Source: Dastarcus helophoroides (lineage: Eukaryota > Arthropoda > Insecta > Coleoptera > Bothrideridae). From it: 64,000 nt of DNA. Of this stretch, positions 1-12,250 are shown one piece after another; within the stretch, counting starts at the first letter, position 1, and every line of letters starts with the position of its first letter. The stretch lies in the NCBI GenBank assembly GCA_028583605.1, contig CM053327.1, forward strand, positions 37,977,626 to 38,041,625, given 5' to 3'. The translations under genes were made by a program, and so were the position numbers. Under the pieces are notes generated by a model. It worked only from the letters and a program-made list of their open reading frames with translations, ran no database searches and was not told the DNA's origin.

Positions 1-342
1 ATAGAAGATAAGAGAAGAAAGAAGAAAGAGAAGATAAGAGAAGAGAAGAAGATAAGAAAGAAAGAAAGAAGAGATAAGAAAGAAAGAAAGAGAAGATGAA
101 AGAGAAGAAGAAGAGAAGAGAAAGATAAGAGAAGAGAAGAGAAAGATAGAAGAGAAGAAAGAGATAAGAAAGAAAGAAGAGAAAGATAGATAAGAAAGAT
201 AAGAAAGATAGAAAGAAAGAAAGAGTAAGAAAGAAGAGTAGAAAGAAGAGAAGAAGATGGAAAGATAATAAGAAGAAGAGAAGAAAGAGATAAGAAAGAA
301 GAGAAAGAGGAAGAAGAAGAGAAGAGAAGAGAAGAGTATAGT
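1..342. repeat. Purine-rich (GA/GAAA) microsatellite
   Basis: Almost every base is A or G, in shuffled GAAA, GAGA and AAGA blocks. It is low-complexity and contains no gene. It runs directly into the 12-bp minisatellite that follows and may have seeded it. Confidence 0.95.
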
Positions 343-482
343 TGGAAGAGCTGGAGGAAGACTGGAGGAAGAGCTGGAGGAAAAACTAGCGGAAGAACTG
401 GAGAAAGAACTGGAGGAAGAACTGGAGGAAGAGCTGGAGAAAGAACTGGCGGAAGAACTGGCGGAGGAACTTTAGGAAGAGA
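343..482. repeat. 12-bp minisatellite (CTGGAGGAAGAA-like)
   Basis: About eleven units of a 12-bp motif of the type CTGGAGGAAGAR, with variants containing GCGGAA or GAGAAA. On the plus strand it would read as Leu-Glu-Glu-Glu repeats, but no start or conserved flanking coding sequence is visible. I treat it as a simple repeat. Confidence 0.9.
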
Positions 483-2459
483 ACAGAAGTGAAAAAATGA
501 TTTGCTAGAGCTGACCGATGCAGTGTCTAGTCATGTTTTATTTGTTGGAACTATTCCACAGTTTCTTTCACTAACAGATAGATGGCGCTATATTTAGGGA
601 TAACATGGATAAATATCATTAATTTCGAAGTGTATTCTTGTTAGAACATTGGTCATCTTTCGAGTAGAGTGTACCCAACTGATAAGATCTAATAATATCG
701 AAACCGGTCTTTCGTTCTGTTGAATATTCAAACTTATTGGTTTGAACATTAGAAGAATTTTTAATGCTTATTATTTATTCAGTAACAAAGTGGTATGTTA
801 AAATTTGAAGAAAAGAACTACTTGGTTTTTATCTGTTTCAATCTAATAACGACGGGGCCGCAAAATGTTCTCTTTTAAATTCTCTGAAAAATGTTAAACT
901 TTAAAATGATTCGGCTTTTATGGGACATTAATGTCCTTTACTTTTGCTAATATACTTCTAGGTTTATTCTCGCTCTGCCCTGAACAAATAAAATTGTTTG
1001 CTCCAGTACTTTTTAATTAAGTCTTAAAACGTCGAGTCGAGAATTTACAATATATTTTTTTTGTTATAATCATCGGCATTTAAAAGAAAGCATTCTTTAT
1101 AACTCCGTCTCTTTGCCATTTACATAATTTGTTTTGTATTTTCAAGAGCTAAAAAGAATTAGATTTTAGAAGCTTTCTGGAGTAATTGTTTACTCGAAAT
1201 TGGGCGCTTTTGCCCCACAAGGGAATCTTATTTGCTCGCCAAATTATTTAACAAACCCAACAATCCCCATTAATAACAGTACTTATCGAAATTTACAAAA
1301 CACCTACTTATGCACCCGAGAGATACTATCTCAACGAATTATGATACTGTTGCGCCTGTTGGGCGCGCTCAACAGGCCATTTTGGCGGCGTTCCATCGGA
1401 AGCCGTCTCTCTGACCCGACGGCATCCGGCGCCCCCAAAAGCCCCCTCCGGCAATAACAAAAAAAAAAACCTCCGATGGAGTCAATAATAATTAAGTCGG
1501 CGTAAAATATTTAGGAATTCGCTGCATTAGCATCGAGCAACAAACCTAAAGTGGCATGTCGGGATGGAGGCGCGCGTCGGCCAGAAATCAATATGGTGGC
1601 GCAAGCCCGAGCCCCGCGAGCCCAGAGGATCAGTCTGCGTCCGCCACACGAGCCCGCTGCGTCGAAAACACCGGCGCGGCGAACCACACACCACATTGCT
1701 GCATGTGTACATAAGTAATTTTTTTGTGTGCTTTTCTGTGATATGGCTTTTGTCGGTGTTCGACACCCGTGGCGGCTAACGCTGAGGTAACCACGATGGG
1801 GACGGTTCTCTGATCGTCGTACAAGTCACGTGTGTCATGTAGTGCTCCGTAATCTTCTTGGATATTTACCCTTCCCCATCGCAGACGTCCATGTAACGAG
1901 ATGTAACGTTTTATGTTTTGGATTGTGCCATTTACTTCACACTGTGTGCACTTGTTTGTTTATTTTTTTTCAATACAGACTTAAACCAACAACACCATCC
2001 GCTTTTTATTCACTCATTTGCATTTTTATCTTTTATAAAGTATATCGTCCACAATTTCGTCACCAAATACCCTCGTTAAACTTAACTGAACAAGCCAAAT
2101 ACACTATCGCCTTGAATGCATACCAGGTTTAAACTTATTTTTTATAGGAACCCTAAAAACGTGCCTTAAAAAACCGTTTAATATGCAGATAACCTTATTT
2201 GGGGTATCGCCCCTTTTGATATTTTGAGACAAAGAATCCCTATAAGTTATAAAAATGATTCAATGTAAAGTTTTAGCAGAGAAACATTTACCCAACTGAA
2301 TGCTACAAACATTTGTAGTGAAAACTATATGTATTTTTGCTTGAAGCAGATTTTTGGGAATTAATACAACAACTGACAATTTGTTTATTAATCAAAGGAC
2401 AATGGTACTTTATTATTTAAGAGAGAAAATTACCCATATGTAAGTTTCTAGTTAACTAT
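483..2459. other. No gene seen; A+T-rich with a G+C-rich block
   Basis: Mostly A+T-rich non-coding DNA. A G+C-richer block with many CpGs lies at about 1360-1710 and is followed by ordinary A+T-rich sequence. Short open frames occur in this block on both strands, but they overlap each other and none resembles a known protein. The block could be a promoter or an upstream untranslated exon. No splice or promoter signal is strong enough to call. Confidence 0.5.
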
Positions 2460-3790
2460 TATTATCAAGCCTAAAAAAGCCTTAAAAGTTTGCTCTTAGT
2501 TATTTTTGTAGTCATATTGATTTTAAACGCCTACTTGTATAGAAGTTTTTTTTTTCAAACAAATATAACTAACAAGAGTTTATAATCAATCAGACAACTT
2601 TGTCTCTTATGACAAATATATGCTCACATCTTCAGCTGATCTAATGAAAGGTCAAGCCTAAAAAAACCCAAATAAGCCTCAACATTTTGCTTAATATTTT
2701 TCTTAGTAACAAATCTTTATTATGTACTTTTTGTGGCTCAGATATAACTTCAACTAATCTACAAATAAGTTCATTATATTCCTTGATCCAAGAGACAAAA
2801 TAGTGCAACTAAGATATAAAACTAGAATCATTTTCTTTTGGAAATAAGTCACGAAAAATTGTAACATTAATAGGTCAACAGAAAGCTGTAAAATTCCAGT
2901 AATTTTCTTCTTCAATTTGTCCAAGAAGTTCTTGGCTCATATATTCAACTTCTGGCCAGACTCAAGCTTAAAAAAAACCTTAAAAAAACCCTAAATTTTG
3001 CTTAGCGTGAAATTGTAAATTGCAATTTTTCTTAGCAATACATAAGTTAACCAGTAATAGATTTATTATATTCTCTGACTGAAACAAAAAGTATTAAGAA
3101 ATAAAACAGTTAACCAGAAAATTAAGCCAGCATACCAACATAAGTCTAAACCAAAAGTTTGTCCACTTAATGGTAAAATTAATTGCGAAACAACGAAATC
3201 TGAAAATATGTTTTTTGTTGTAACCAGACCAATTTGCAAAGAAAAATTCGGTCCTACATTTTCAATTTTTGAATTGATCTAAGACAGTCTTAAAAAACAT
3301 TAAAAAGCCTTTAAAAAATCTTCAGTTATATTTATTTTTACCCAGATTAAACTTAATTTTCATCTTTAACTAATCCAGAAATAGGTTCATTTTATTCCTT
3401 GATTGATCCAAAAAAGAAATAAAACAGTAGAGCAGAAGGTTAAGCTAAATTCATTCTATTTGAAAATAACTCAGAAAACTTTGGGAAGTTAATAGGTAAA
3501 CGCTTTCACAGATTAAGTGTTAAAATTTGGAAATTAGATTTGGTTTTAGCGAACATTATTTAATTTGTAAAGTCTGCTCTCACATCTTTAAGTTTTGGAT
3601 TATCCAAAAGTAAAGCTTCAAAAACCTTAAAAAAAGCCTTAAAATTTTGCTCTAATTCGAAGAAATTCAAGAGAAAAGGGCATTTTTAAGTGTTTCTGAA
3701 ATAGATTTATTTTATTTCTCAAGCAAATCACAAATTAAATAAATAAACCATTAGGAGTAGTAAAATGTACTTAATGAAGAACATATTATA
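2460..3790. repeat. Degenerate ~320-bp tandem repeat
   Basis: A shared motif (run of A, CCTTAAAAAAGCCTTAAAA, TTTTGCT) recurs near 2466, 2652, 2964, 3284 and 3612. It is usually followed by a 'nATAGATTCATTTTATTCCTTGA' type block. Spacing settles at about 310-330 bp. Monomers are strongly diverged. The last one (about 3604-3760) reappears almost unchanged at 6327-6480. Confidence 0.75.
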
Positions 3791-4395
3791 AAGACAAGTT
3801 ACATTCTCAGATATTATTTCTAGAAATAGGTAATGTCATCGATTTCTGCTGAAGCAAAAAGAACTTCAAAACTGAGCTGACAATTTCAGCTTGTTCAAAA
3901 AATGTTGTTTGGCAACATGAGTAATTTAAGTTTATCTTTACTAATAGAATAATCAAGAGAAAACTTGAAATTAATTATTCTGCCAAAGAATAGCTTTAGA
4001 GGCTCAGAATTCAAACTCGTTTAGGAGCTATCTGTTAGCACAACAAATTATCTGAACACTCACTTTCTCATCAGCGAAAATTAGGTTTAATTATAAAAAA
4101 TTCTTTTACCGGGAAACAGAGCTTTCACCAGAAAACAGAGCTTTCACAAGTAAACCTGAAACCTGACGCTATAAAAATTCTTCTACCAGAAAACAAAGCT
4201 TTCAGAAGTAAACCCGACATGTTTTTTTCTTATTAAAAATATAGATTTTGAAATTACATTATCAGTTTATTTGAAACAATTCTGAGAAATCTCTCCTTGA
4301 AAAATGGAGACTAAGGGTAAACGTGAAATGAATTCTCACGTTGTTGTCGCAGCCGATAGAATTTCATCCACCACAGATGAAATTATTTGAATTTT
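3790..4395 (+). repeat. Outer flank of large inverted repeat (left)
   Basis: This segment matches the reverse complement of about 12,250-12,990 along most of its length. Examples are the shared blocks around GGCTCAGAATTCAAACTC (left, near 4000), GAGAAATCTCTC (near 4290), and the block GCAGCCGATAGAATTTCATC (near 4350), which pairs with GATGAAATTCTACCGGCTGC near 12,270. It carries no gene. It shows that the inverted duplication extends beyond the satellite monomers. Confidence 0.8.
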
Positions 4396-6326
4396 TTACA
4401 TTCATCCCTAAGTTTGACGGTGGTATTCTCGTTATTTTTGGGCTGCAAATGCGTTTCGAGTGCTCTGCTAACAACGTTCTTAAACGTTTGTGTTTCAGGT
4501 GTTGAATTTGTCTTCTATTTTGCATGGAGTGATTACCTACTTGAGATCTCGTTGCTTCCCTAACTGAATGCCGAAACGATATCCTTGTATGTTCTTTTAG
4601 TAAAGGATATTGTGTGTTCTAGCAACTGATAGAACCACAGTTCTGAAATTGGAGACATGTGATTTTCTTACACTCATCCGTATGGTTGATGGTAGTGTTT
4701 TCGTTATTTTCAGGCTCCTAATGCGTTTTGAGCTATCTCCTATCTCGAACGTTCATGTTTCAGGTATTGAATTTGTCTTCTCTTTCATGGGGCGTATTAC
4801 CTACTTGGAGATCCCGCTTTTTTAACTGGATGGAGAAACGACATCCTTGTATGGTCTTTTAATAAAGGCTATTTCTGGACGGGATTCTGGCAACTGCTGG
4901 AACCGCACTTCTGAAGTTGGAGACATGTGATTTTCTTACATTCATCCATATGGTTGATGGTCCTGTTTTCGTTATTTTCATGCTCCTAATGCGCTTCGAG
5001 TGCTCTGTTAACAACGCTCTCGAACGTTCGTGTTTCGGATATTGAATTTGTCTTCTCTTTTATAGGACGTATTTCCTACTCGAGGATCCCGTTGCTTTCC
5101 TTACTGGATGACAAAATGATATCCTTGTATGGTCTTTTAGTAAAGGTTATTTCTGGACAGTGTTCTAGCAACTGATAGAACCACACTTCTGAGGTTAAGG
5201 ACATGTGATTTTCTTACATTCATCCACAGGGTTGACGGTGGTGTTCTCGTTATTTTCAGGCTCCTAATGCGTTTCGAGTGCTCTCCTAACAACGCTCTCG
5301 AACGTTCGTATTTCAGATGTTCAATTTGTCCTTTTTTTTTCATTGCATGATTACCAAACTAGGGGATTCCGTTGCTTTCTTATTTGGATGGCAAAACGAC
5401 ATCCTTGTATGGTCTTTTAGTTGGGGTTATTTGTGGACACTGTTCTAGCAAATGATAGAATCACACCTACTGAATTTGGAGCCATGTGATTTTCTTACAT
5501 TCATCCGCAGGATTGACGGTGCTGTTCTCGTTATTTTCAGGCTTCTAATGCGTTTCGAGCTATCTCTTATCTCGAACGTTCGTGTTTTGGATATTGAGTT
5601 TGTCTTCTCTTTTATGGGGCGTATACCTACTTGGGGATCCCGTTGCTTTCCCAACTGGATGGCGAAACGACATCCTTATGTTCTTTTAGTCAGGGTTATA
5701 TGTGGGAGGTGTTCTGGCAACTGATAAAACCTTACTTCTGAAGTTGGAAACATGTGATTTTCTTACATTCATCCGTAGGGTTGATGATGGTGTTTTCGTT
5801 TTTTTTTCAGGCTCCTAATGCGTTTCGAGCTACCTCCTATCTCGAACTTTCGTGTTTTGGATATTGAATTTGTCTTCTCTTTTATGGAGCGTATTACCTA
5901 CTTGGAGATCCCGTTGCTTTCCCAACTGGATGGCGAAACGACATCCTTATGTTCTTTTAGTCAGAGTTATATGTGAGAGGTGTTCTGGCAACTGATAAAA
6001 CCGCACTTTTGAAGTTGGGGACATGTGACTTTCTTACATTAATCCGCAAGGTTGATGGTGGTGTTTTCGTTATTTTCAGGCTCCTAATGCGTTTCGAGTT
6101 ATCTCCTAATAAGGCTCTCGAATGTTCGTGTTTTGGATATTGAATTTGTCTTCTCTTTTATGCGGCGTATTACCTACTTGGGGATTGCGTTGCATTTCTT
6201 ACCGGAGGCGAAACGACATCCTTGTATGGTCTTTTAGTGAAGGTTATTTCTGGACGGTGTTCTAGTAACTGATAGAACCTGACTTCTGTAGTTAAGGACG
6301 TGTGATTTTCTTACATTCATCCGTTT
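4396..6326 (+). repeat. Satellite A array, left arm (~270-bp monomers, 7 copies)
   Basis: Seven tandem monomers are marked by TTATTTTCAGGCTCCTAATG near 4704, 4972, 5249, 5530, 5800 and 6073, with a diverged first copy near 4427. Period is about 267-281 bp. Each unit runs from the ATTCATCCG..GGTTGATGG block to the GACATGTGATTTTCTTACA block. Because 270 is a multiple of three, similar short open frames of 60-90 codons recur in neighbouring copies, but most copies have stops. I therefore do not call them genes. The same family is inverted at 10.25-12.25 kb. Confidence 0.92.
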
Positions 6327-6480
6327 AAAAAACCTTAAAAAAAAGCCTTAAAATTTTGCTCTAATTCGAAGAAATTCAAGAGAAAAGGACGTTCTTTAAG
6401 TGCTTCTGAAATAGATTCATTTTATTTCTCAAGCAAATCGAAAATTAAATAAATAAACTATTTGGAGTAGTACGCAATAG
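6327..6480 (+). repeat. Copy of the ~320-bp repeat unit
   Basis: Nearly identical to about 3604-3760: the same run AAAGCCTTAAAATTTTGCTC, then AAATTCAAGAGAAAAGG, then CTCAAGCAAATC. It abuts the last satellite A monomer directly, so the left arm has the ~320-bp family on both of its sides. Confidence 0.85.
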
Positions 6481-6796
6481 AGAAGAAACCGTTTGAATCA
6501 CTCGAGGGAAAGAGAAAAGCTTTGAAATTTTCTGCTGATTTAAAACACTTGCAAATTTCATAATATTTCTCCACAAAACACGTTTCTGAAATTGAATGCT
6601 TTGAAGATAGATATTAGGTGAAGTTGAATTTGTTTATATTTAAAGTCAGTAGTGGAGTGAATATCACAGAATTGATGTTTTTAAGGTAGTTCACCAGTCA
6701 ATTGCTTTTCCGTCAGATTAGAATAATCAATCTAAGGTTATATATCTGACAGAATTTCGATGCTTCATTTCGCACGTTAGGAAAACATCTTGAAGT

Positions 6797-6986
6797 ATTC
6801 CTAACTAATAAACTTTATTAGCGATAAAAAATGCAACAAAATATAAAAATTCCACAAGGTTTTCGTTAAATATTTGCTAACGCCGGACCAGGTTTCGCAT
6901 TACTGCATCTAGGCGGTCATACCACCAATTTGTTTAATCGCTTTATTATTGTTAATAAAGTTTATTAGTTATGAATATTAAAGAAT
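6797..6986. mobile_element. Short foldback / MITE candidate
   Basis: The ends carry an inverted repeat of about 19 bp: TAACTAATAAACTTTATTA on the left (about 6803-6821), and its reverse complement near 6955-6975. The roughly 135-bp interior has no open frame. No clear target duplication was found, so the boundaries are approximate. Confidence 0.5.
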
Positions 6987-8473
6987 ACCACGAAGTAAGG
7001 ATTGGAAATGTCAATCATCTTGAAGTAATAGAATAGTCGTCTCAGGAAATCTACGCCACAGCGGCGTACTGTATCCACGCGTACAGTCTATGCTAAAAAT
7101 CGAGTAGTGGTGGCGCTTACGCCTTGCCATACACATCGCAGATATAAGGTTCTAAAAGCTACGATTACTGTCGGTGAAGTACCTTTTTTATGTTCAATTC
7201 ACTTCGCAAAAGACCTTAAGGGCCTTTATGGAGGAATTTATTCAAACACATTTTTCTATTGTAAAATACGCTCACCATTTTAAGCCTTTCCACTTACACC
7301 CTCAACATCACCTGCTGAAAATGTTCTCGGAATAAATTCCCTTTTGATGTATTGAGCCGGGAAATAAATAACTTCAGAGTAGTTCTCGCCACGTAAACAA
7401 ATATTTATTGTATGTTACTGGATAAAATGGATATCGCGTTGAAAGCATTCTACTCGAATAAATAAACAAAAACAGGGGCGGATTCCGACGTACCACCTAA
7501 AGGCTTAAAAACTGCCACATGAGGGACATGAGCGTACACCAAAGGTAATTTAATTGGTGAAACTACGTCGACATTAATTCATCATTTATTCATGGCTGGT
7601 AATTTGATGGAAACCGTTTTTAACTACATATACATACATATATACATACATAAATATACATATATAGAACAATTTTCTTGGAAATTAAACACGATTCTAA
7701 CGCGAGCGATTACACAAGTTTAATTGTTGCATTCATCCGTTAATTTACGCCTAGTTCGCCTACAAGTAAAATACGACCTACACTCCAATCAACCCTCCTA
7801 GTGGATCATAGGTAGCTGAACTGCCCACAATTGACCAATGATGTTTAGCAAACATGGTCTTGGAAAGTCCTAGCGCGCAGAACAATAGAACATTAACCAG
7901 ATTCAGAGTTTGGGAAACAACAAGATCTCGTCGATTAATCACAAACGCAAATGTCCCCGCTTGAACCATCGCGGGTCGCATACTTTCTTTAATAAAAATC
8001 CCAAATGCAGTTAGGCAACTTTTCCAGTTTATTTTTCATTTCCACGTTCCTCCACTTGTGGGCCTGATTTCCACCGAGGTCTCCAGCTCGCAGGAAACTT
8101 CACCGTTTCGTCGCTTTCACAATAAAACGATTTTTGGGAAAGTTTCACTTGAAAAGTTGGCCCCGGTTCGCCCTAAATGAGTGTCTATTAAGTCGGTGTA
8201 CTTAAGTCGAAAGAGAGTAGGCACAATGAAAAGTTTACTCGAGATCTCGCGGACAGAGTTGGCGAAATTTTCTCTAGTTTAGGCGCAATGCGGAAGTTTA
8301 CATTAAAACAGTGGTAAGACGTCACTAATTGAACAAGTCGATACTGGTAACTGACTAGTGTCGTCATTGATCTTAGTAGAACAGGCGAACTGTTCCCAAA
8401 TAACTAAAATTAAATTTACTGGAAACATTCCTACCGATGAAGCAGATAAGTACTCTCGAAATTGATCTTGGAG
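6987..8473. other. No gene seen (spacer of the inverted repeat)
   Basis: Apart from the microsatellite at 7621-7669, I see no gene, structural RNA or known repeat. A 67-codon frame on the minus strand at 7778-7981 has no recognisable family and is treated as chance. Confidence 0.5.
7621..7669. repeat. (TACA/TATA)n microsatellite
   Basis: A short run of ACATA and ATACATAT units in otherwise unremarkable DNA. Confidence 0.85.
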
Positions 8474-8502
8474 TATCTTCGTCAGTAGAAGAATAATACT
8501 AG

Positions 8503-8809
8503 TGTTGCGGGCTTATCGGTTCGAAATGATTATTAAACACTGAATTAAACCCACTTTATTACCAAACTAAACTCGGAACACTTCAACTGAATAATGCACA
8601 CATTTATTGACGTCTAACTACTAACTCACTAACTATACTGTCTAACTGACTGACTGACTCAAGGGAAAGGCGACCACCTTATATAGTTTTGGCTTCCGGG
8701 TTCTAGAAAAATCCCGCAGATAAGGCCGAAATTTCTGGAACGCTTATCTGCCGTTTGCATAGGTATCGCGGCCGCTTTTCCCTTGTCAGATCTTTCTAAA
8801 AAAATGTCA
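8503..8809 (-). mobile_element. LTR-like sequence, copy 1 (solo LTR candidate)
   Basis: The plus strand begins TGTTGCGGGC and ends near ATGTCA, giving TG/CA ends. On the minus strand there is a TATA box (ACTATATAAGG). About 30 bp downstream is an Inr-like TCAGTCAGTCAGT run, then AATAAA signals before a CAACA end. That order is typical of an insect LTR promoter and polyadenylation region. No internal retrotransposon sequence and no clear target duplication are visible. Confidence 0.5.
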
Positions 8810-8822
8810 TACGTACTAAATT

Positions 8823-9080
8823 TATCTTCGTCAGTAGAAGAATAATACTAGTGTTGCGGGCTTATCGGTTCGAAATGATTATTAAACACTGAATTAAACC
8901 CACTTTATTACCAAACTAAACTCGGAACACCACAACTGAATACTGAACTCATTTATTGACGTCTAATTACTAACTCACTAACTATACTCTCTAACTGACT
9001 GACTGACTGACTCGAGGAAAAGGCGACCGCCTTATATAGTTTTGGCTTCCGGGTTCTAGAAAAATCCCGCAGATAAGGCC
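8823..9080 (-). mobile_element. LTR-like sequence, copy 2 (truncated)
   Basis: Near-identical to copy 1, including 29 bp of the sequence preceding it (…GTAGAAGAATAATACTAG). The pair therefore looks like a 349-bp tandem duplication rather than two independent insertions. It stops at AGATAAGGCC and then resumes a degenerate host repeat that contains ACCTTGGAGTATCTTC. Confidence 0.6.
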
Positions 9081-9451
9081 AAAGATTTAGATTTTAAAAA
9101 TCTGAGTTCACTCATTGACCTTGGAGTATCTTCTTTAGTAAAAGAATAAAACTAGATTTAGATTTTAAAAATGTGAGTTCAGTTAAACGAGTTTAATTCA
9201 GAGTCTCCCTTGGTCAACAGAAAAAAAAATCATGTTATCGTGGCAGTTTTAATAGACAAACTCAATGGTGTCCATTCCAAAAAGTCTTCTTGGTCAGTAG
9301 AGAAAGATAGGTTAAGTTAGTCCCAGGACTGTATTTTTTTAGCAAATGAAATCAAATGAATTCAGCTCTGCAAGATGTCCTTGATCCTTTTATTCAGTAG
9401 ATAGATTGAAGTTATGAAAATGGAGCTGGAAGATCTCCTTTAAATTCTGAC

Positions 9452-9452
<1 letters not shown>

Positions 9453-9532
<80 letters not shown>

Positions 9533-9548
9533 AGAGAAGAAAGAGAGA
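9453..9548. repeat. (GA)n microsatellite
   Basis: About 95 bp of nearly pure GA dinucleotides, immediately before the hairpin element at 9549. Confidence 0.97.
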
Positions 9549-9672
9549 GAAATACAAATCTTATCCCCTGAAACAAAAAAGATTAAAAAAAAGATTGAAA
9601 AACACAACAGAGATTGCTCTGTTGTTGTGTTTTTTAATCTTTCCTGGTTTCAGGGGACAAGATTTGTATTTC
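9549..9672. mobile_element. Hairpin MITE, family 1, copy 1
   Basis: A 124-bp near-palindrome. The left arm begins GAAATACAAATCTTATCCCC, and the right arm is its reverse complement ending GATTTGTATTTC. Both arms continue through a (T/A)AATCTTT block to AAAAACACAAC around a tiny loop. A second copy with the same arms and a longer interior is at 42,287-42,499. No coding capacity. Confidence 0.85.
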
Positions 9673-10249
9673 AATTTCTGGAAATTGAGGAAAACTGAAC
9701 CAAAAACTCTTTCTTGTTTCGGAAATTTGTCTTAGCGAATAAGTTGCTATAAATGACAGATTCAATTTTCCCTTATATTAGATATTCCATTAACTGAAAT
9801 TAACAAAAAAATTCATTAGACTGGGACTCGATAGACTATATTATTTTCAAGACACTTTTTTCCTTCAAGAACTTTAAATATTTCTCAATAATTTTAAACC
9901 CCCTAAAAATTAAACAGACTTGGGTAGTAGGAAATAAAATTCAAATTAATGCTGAGACTTTTTTAGCGGAAAATCTAATAAATCAAACTCTAGTAGATTT
10001 CCTTGTGTAGTAACAGAAGAAAGTACTTGGCACTTTGAAACTCGACATAAATTGTGCTAGTACTTCTCAATTCATGAGCAGAATAAAAAACAATGTAAAT
10101 CTTGAGAACTCGAATTATTTCCTTACCAAATAAGAGTTAAATCTGGAAGCTCTTTTTGACTAATCGAACAAGCAAGTTAAGATCCATGATCCATAGAAAA
10201 GCCGAGTTGCTTGTGGATTTTTAATAACGCTTGTAATAACACAACTTTC
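9673..10249. other. No gene seen
   Basis: A+T-rich DNA between the hairpin element and the right satellite A arm. No open frame of note. Confidence 0.5.
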
Positions 10250-12250
10250 GGAACGCATTACAAGCCTGAAAATAACAAGAACATGACCGTCAATCTTACG
10301 GATGAATGTAAGAAAGTCTTATGTTCCTACCTTTAGTAAATGTGATTCTAACAGTTGCTAGAACACTACCCAGAAATAACCCTTACTAAAAGACCATACA
10401 AGGATGTCGTTTTGCCATCCAGTAAGGAAAGCAACGGGATCCTCGAGTAGGTAATACGTGCTATAAAAGAGAATACAAATTCAATATCCGAAACACGAAC
10501 GTTCGAGAGCGTTGTTAGCAGAGCATTCGAAACGCATTAGGAGCCTGAAAATAACGAAAACAGAACCATCAACCCTACGGATGAATATAAAAAAATCACA
10601 TATCTCTAACTTCAGAAGTGTGGTTCTATCAGTTGCTAGAACACCGTCCAAAAATAACCTTTATTAAAAGACCATCAAGAATGTCGTTTCACCATCCGGT
10701 TAGGAAAGCAACGGGATCCCCAAGTAGGTAATACGCCCCATAAAAGAGAAGACAAATTCAATATTCAAAACACGAACGTTCAAGATAGGAGATAGCTCGA
10801 AACGCATTAGGAGCCTGAAAATAACGAAAACACCACCATCAACCCTACGGATGAAAATAAGAAAATCATATGTCTCCAACTTTAGAAGTGTGGTACTATC
10901 AGTTGCTAGAACACCGTCTAGAAATAACCTTTACTAAAAAAACAGAAAAGGATGTCGTTTTGCCATCCAGTAAAGGAAAGCAACAGGATCCTCAAGTAGG
11001 TAATACGTCCTATAAAAGAGAAGACAAATTCAATATCTGAAACATGAACGTTCGAGAGCGTTGTTAGCAGAGCATGCGAAACGCATTAGGAGCACGAAAA
11101 TAACGAAAATAGGACCATCAACCCTACGGATGAATGTAAGAAAATCACATGTCTCCAACATCAGAAGTGCGGTTCTATTAGTTGCTAGAACACCGTCCAG
11201 AAATAATCTTTACTTAAAGATCGTACAAGGATGTCGTTTTGCCATCCAGTAAAAAAAGCAACGCGATCCCCAAGTAGGTAATGCGCCCCATAAAAGAGGG
11301 GACAAATTCAATATTCAAAACATGAACGTTCGAGAGTCTTATTATCAGATAGCTCGAAACGCATTAGGAGCCTGAATATAATGAAAACACCACCATCAAC
11401 CCTACGGATGAATGTAAAACAATCACATGTCTCCAACTTCAGAAGTACGGTTCTATCAGTTGCTAGAACATCGTCCAGAAAAAACCTTTATTAAAAGACC
11501 ATACAAGGATGTTGTTTCGCCATCTGGTTAGAAAAGCAATGGGATCCCCAAGTAAGTAATCACATCTTACAAAAGAGAAGATATATTCAATATTCAAAAC
11601 AAAAACGTTCGAGAGCCTTATTAGGAGATAGCTCGAAACGCATTAGGAGCCTGAAAATAACGAAAACACCACCATCAACCCTACGGATGAATGTGAGAAA
11701 ATTACATGGCTCCAAATTCAATACGTGCGGTTCTCTCATCTGCTAGTACACCGCCCACAAATAACTCAAACTAAAAGACAAGGATGTCGTTTTGCCATCC
11801 AGTTAAGAAAGTAACGTGATCTTTAAGTTGGTAATCATGCAATGAAAAAGAGAAGACAAATTCAACATCCGAAACACGTAGGTTCTAGAGCAGAACACTC
11901 GAAACGCATTAGGAGCCTGAAAATAACAAGAAGACCACCGTCAACCCTGCGGATGAATGTAAGAAAATAACATGTCCCCAACTTCAGTAAGTGCGGTTCT
12001 ATCAGTTGCTGGAATATCTCCAACAAATAACCCTAACTAAAAAACCATATAAAAATGCGTTTTGCCATCCAGTTAACAAGGCAATCGGATCTTCAAGTAG
12101 GTAATCACTCCATACAAAATAGAAGACAAATTCAACACCTGAAACACGAACGTTTAAGAACGTTGTTGGCAGAGCTCTCGAAAGCGTATTTGGAGCCTAA
12201 AAATAACGAGAATACCACCGTCAAGCTTACGGATGAATGTAAGAAATTTA
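10250..12250 (-). repeat. Satellite A array, right arm, inverted (8 copies)
   Basis: Eight monomers in reverse-complement orientation to the left arm. They are marked by CATTAGGAGCCTGAAAATAA near 10,255 (variant), 10,541, 10,803, 11,084, 11,358, 11,638, 11,907 and 12,180. Spacing is about 262-286 bp. Monomers are not identical to one another, so the array is old or has been homogenised only weakly. Confidence 0.92.

Noticed and set aside
1200..1457. 85-codon plus-strand frame beginning near 1200
   Set aside because: It starts with TTG, has no recognisable domain and ends in a low-complexity G+C stretch. No splice or promoter support.
4610..5724. Similar 70-90-codon frames in satellite A monomers
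   Set aside because: They recur because the monomer is close to 270 bp, a multiple of three. Most monomers carry stops, and both strands are open equally often.
6880..6935. GGCGGTCATACCACC resembles the 5' end of 5S rRNA
   Set aside because: Only about 12-14 bases match and no internal promoter box or further 5S similarity follows, so I do not call a 5S gene or a 5S-derived SINE.
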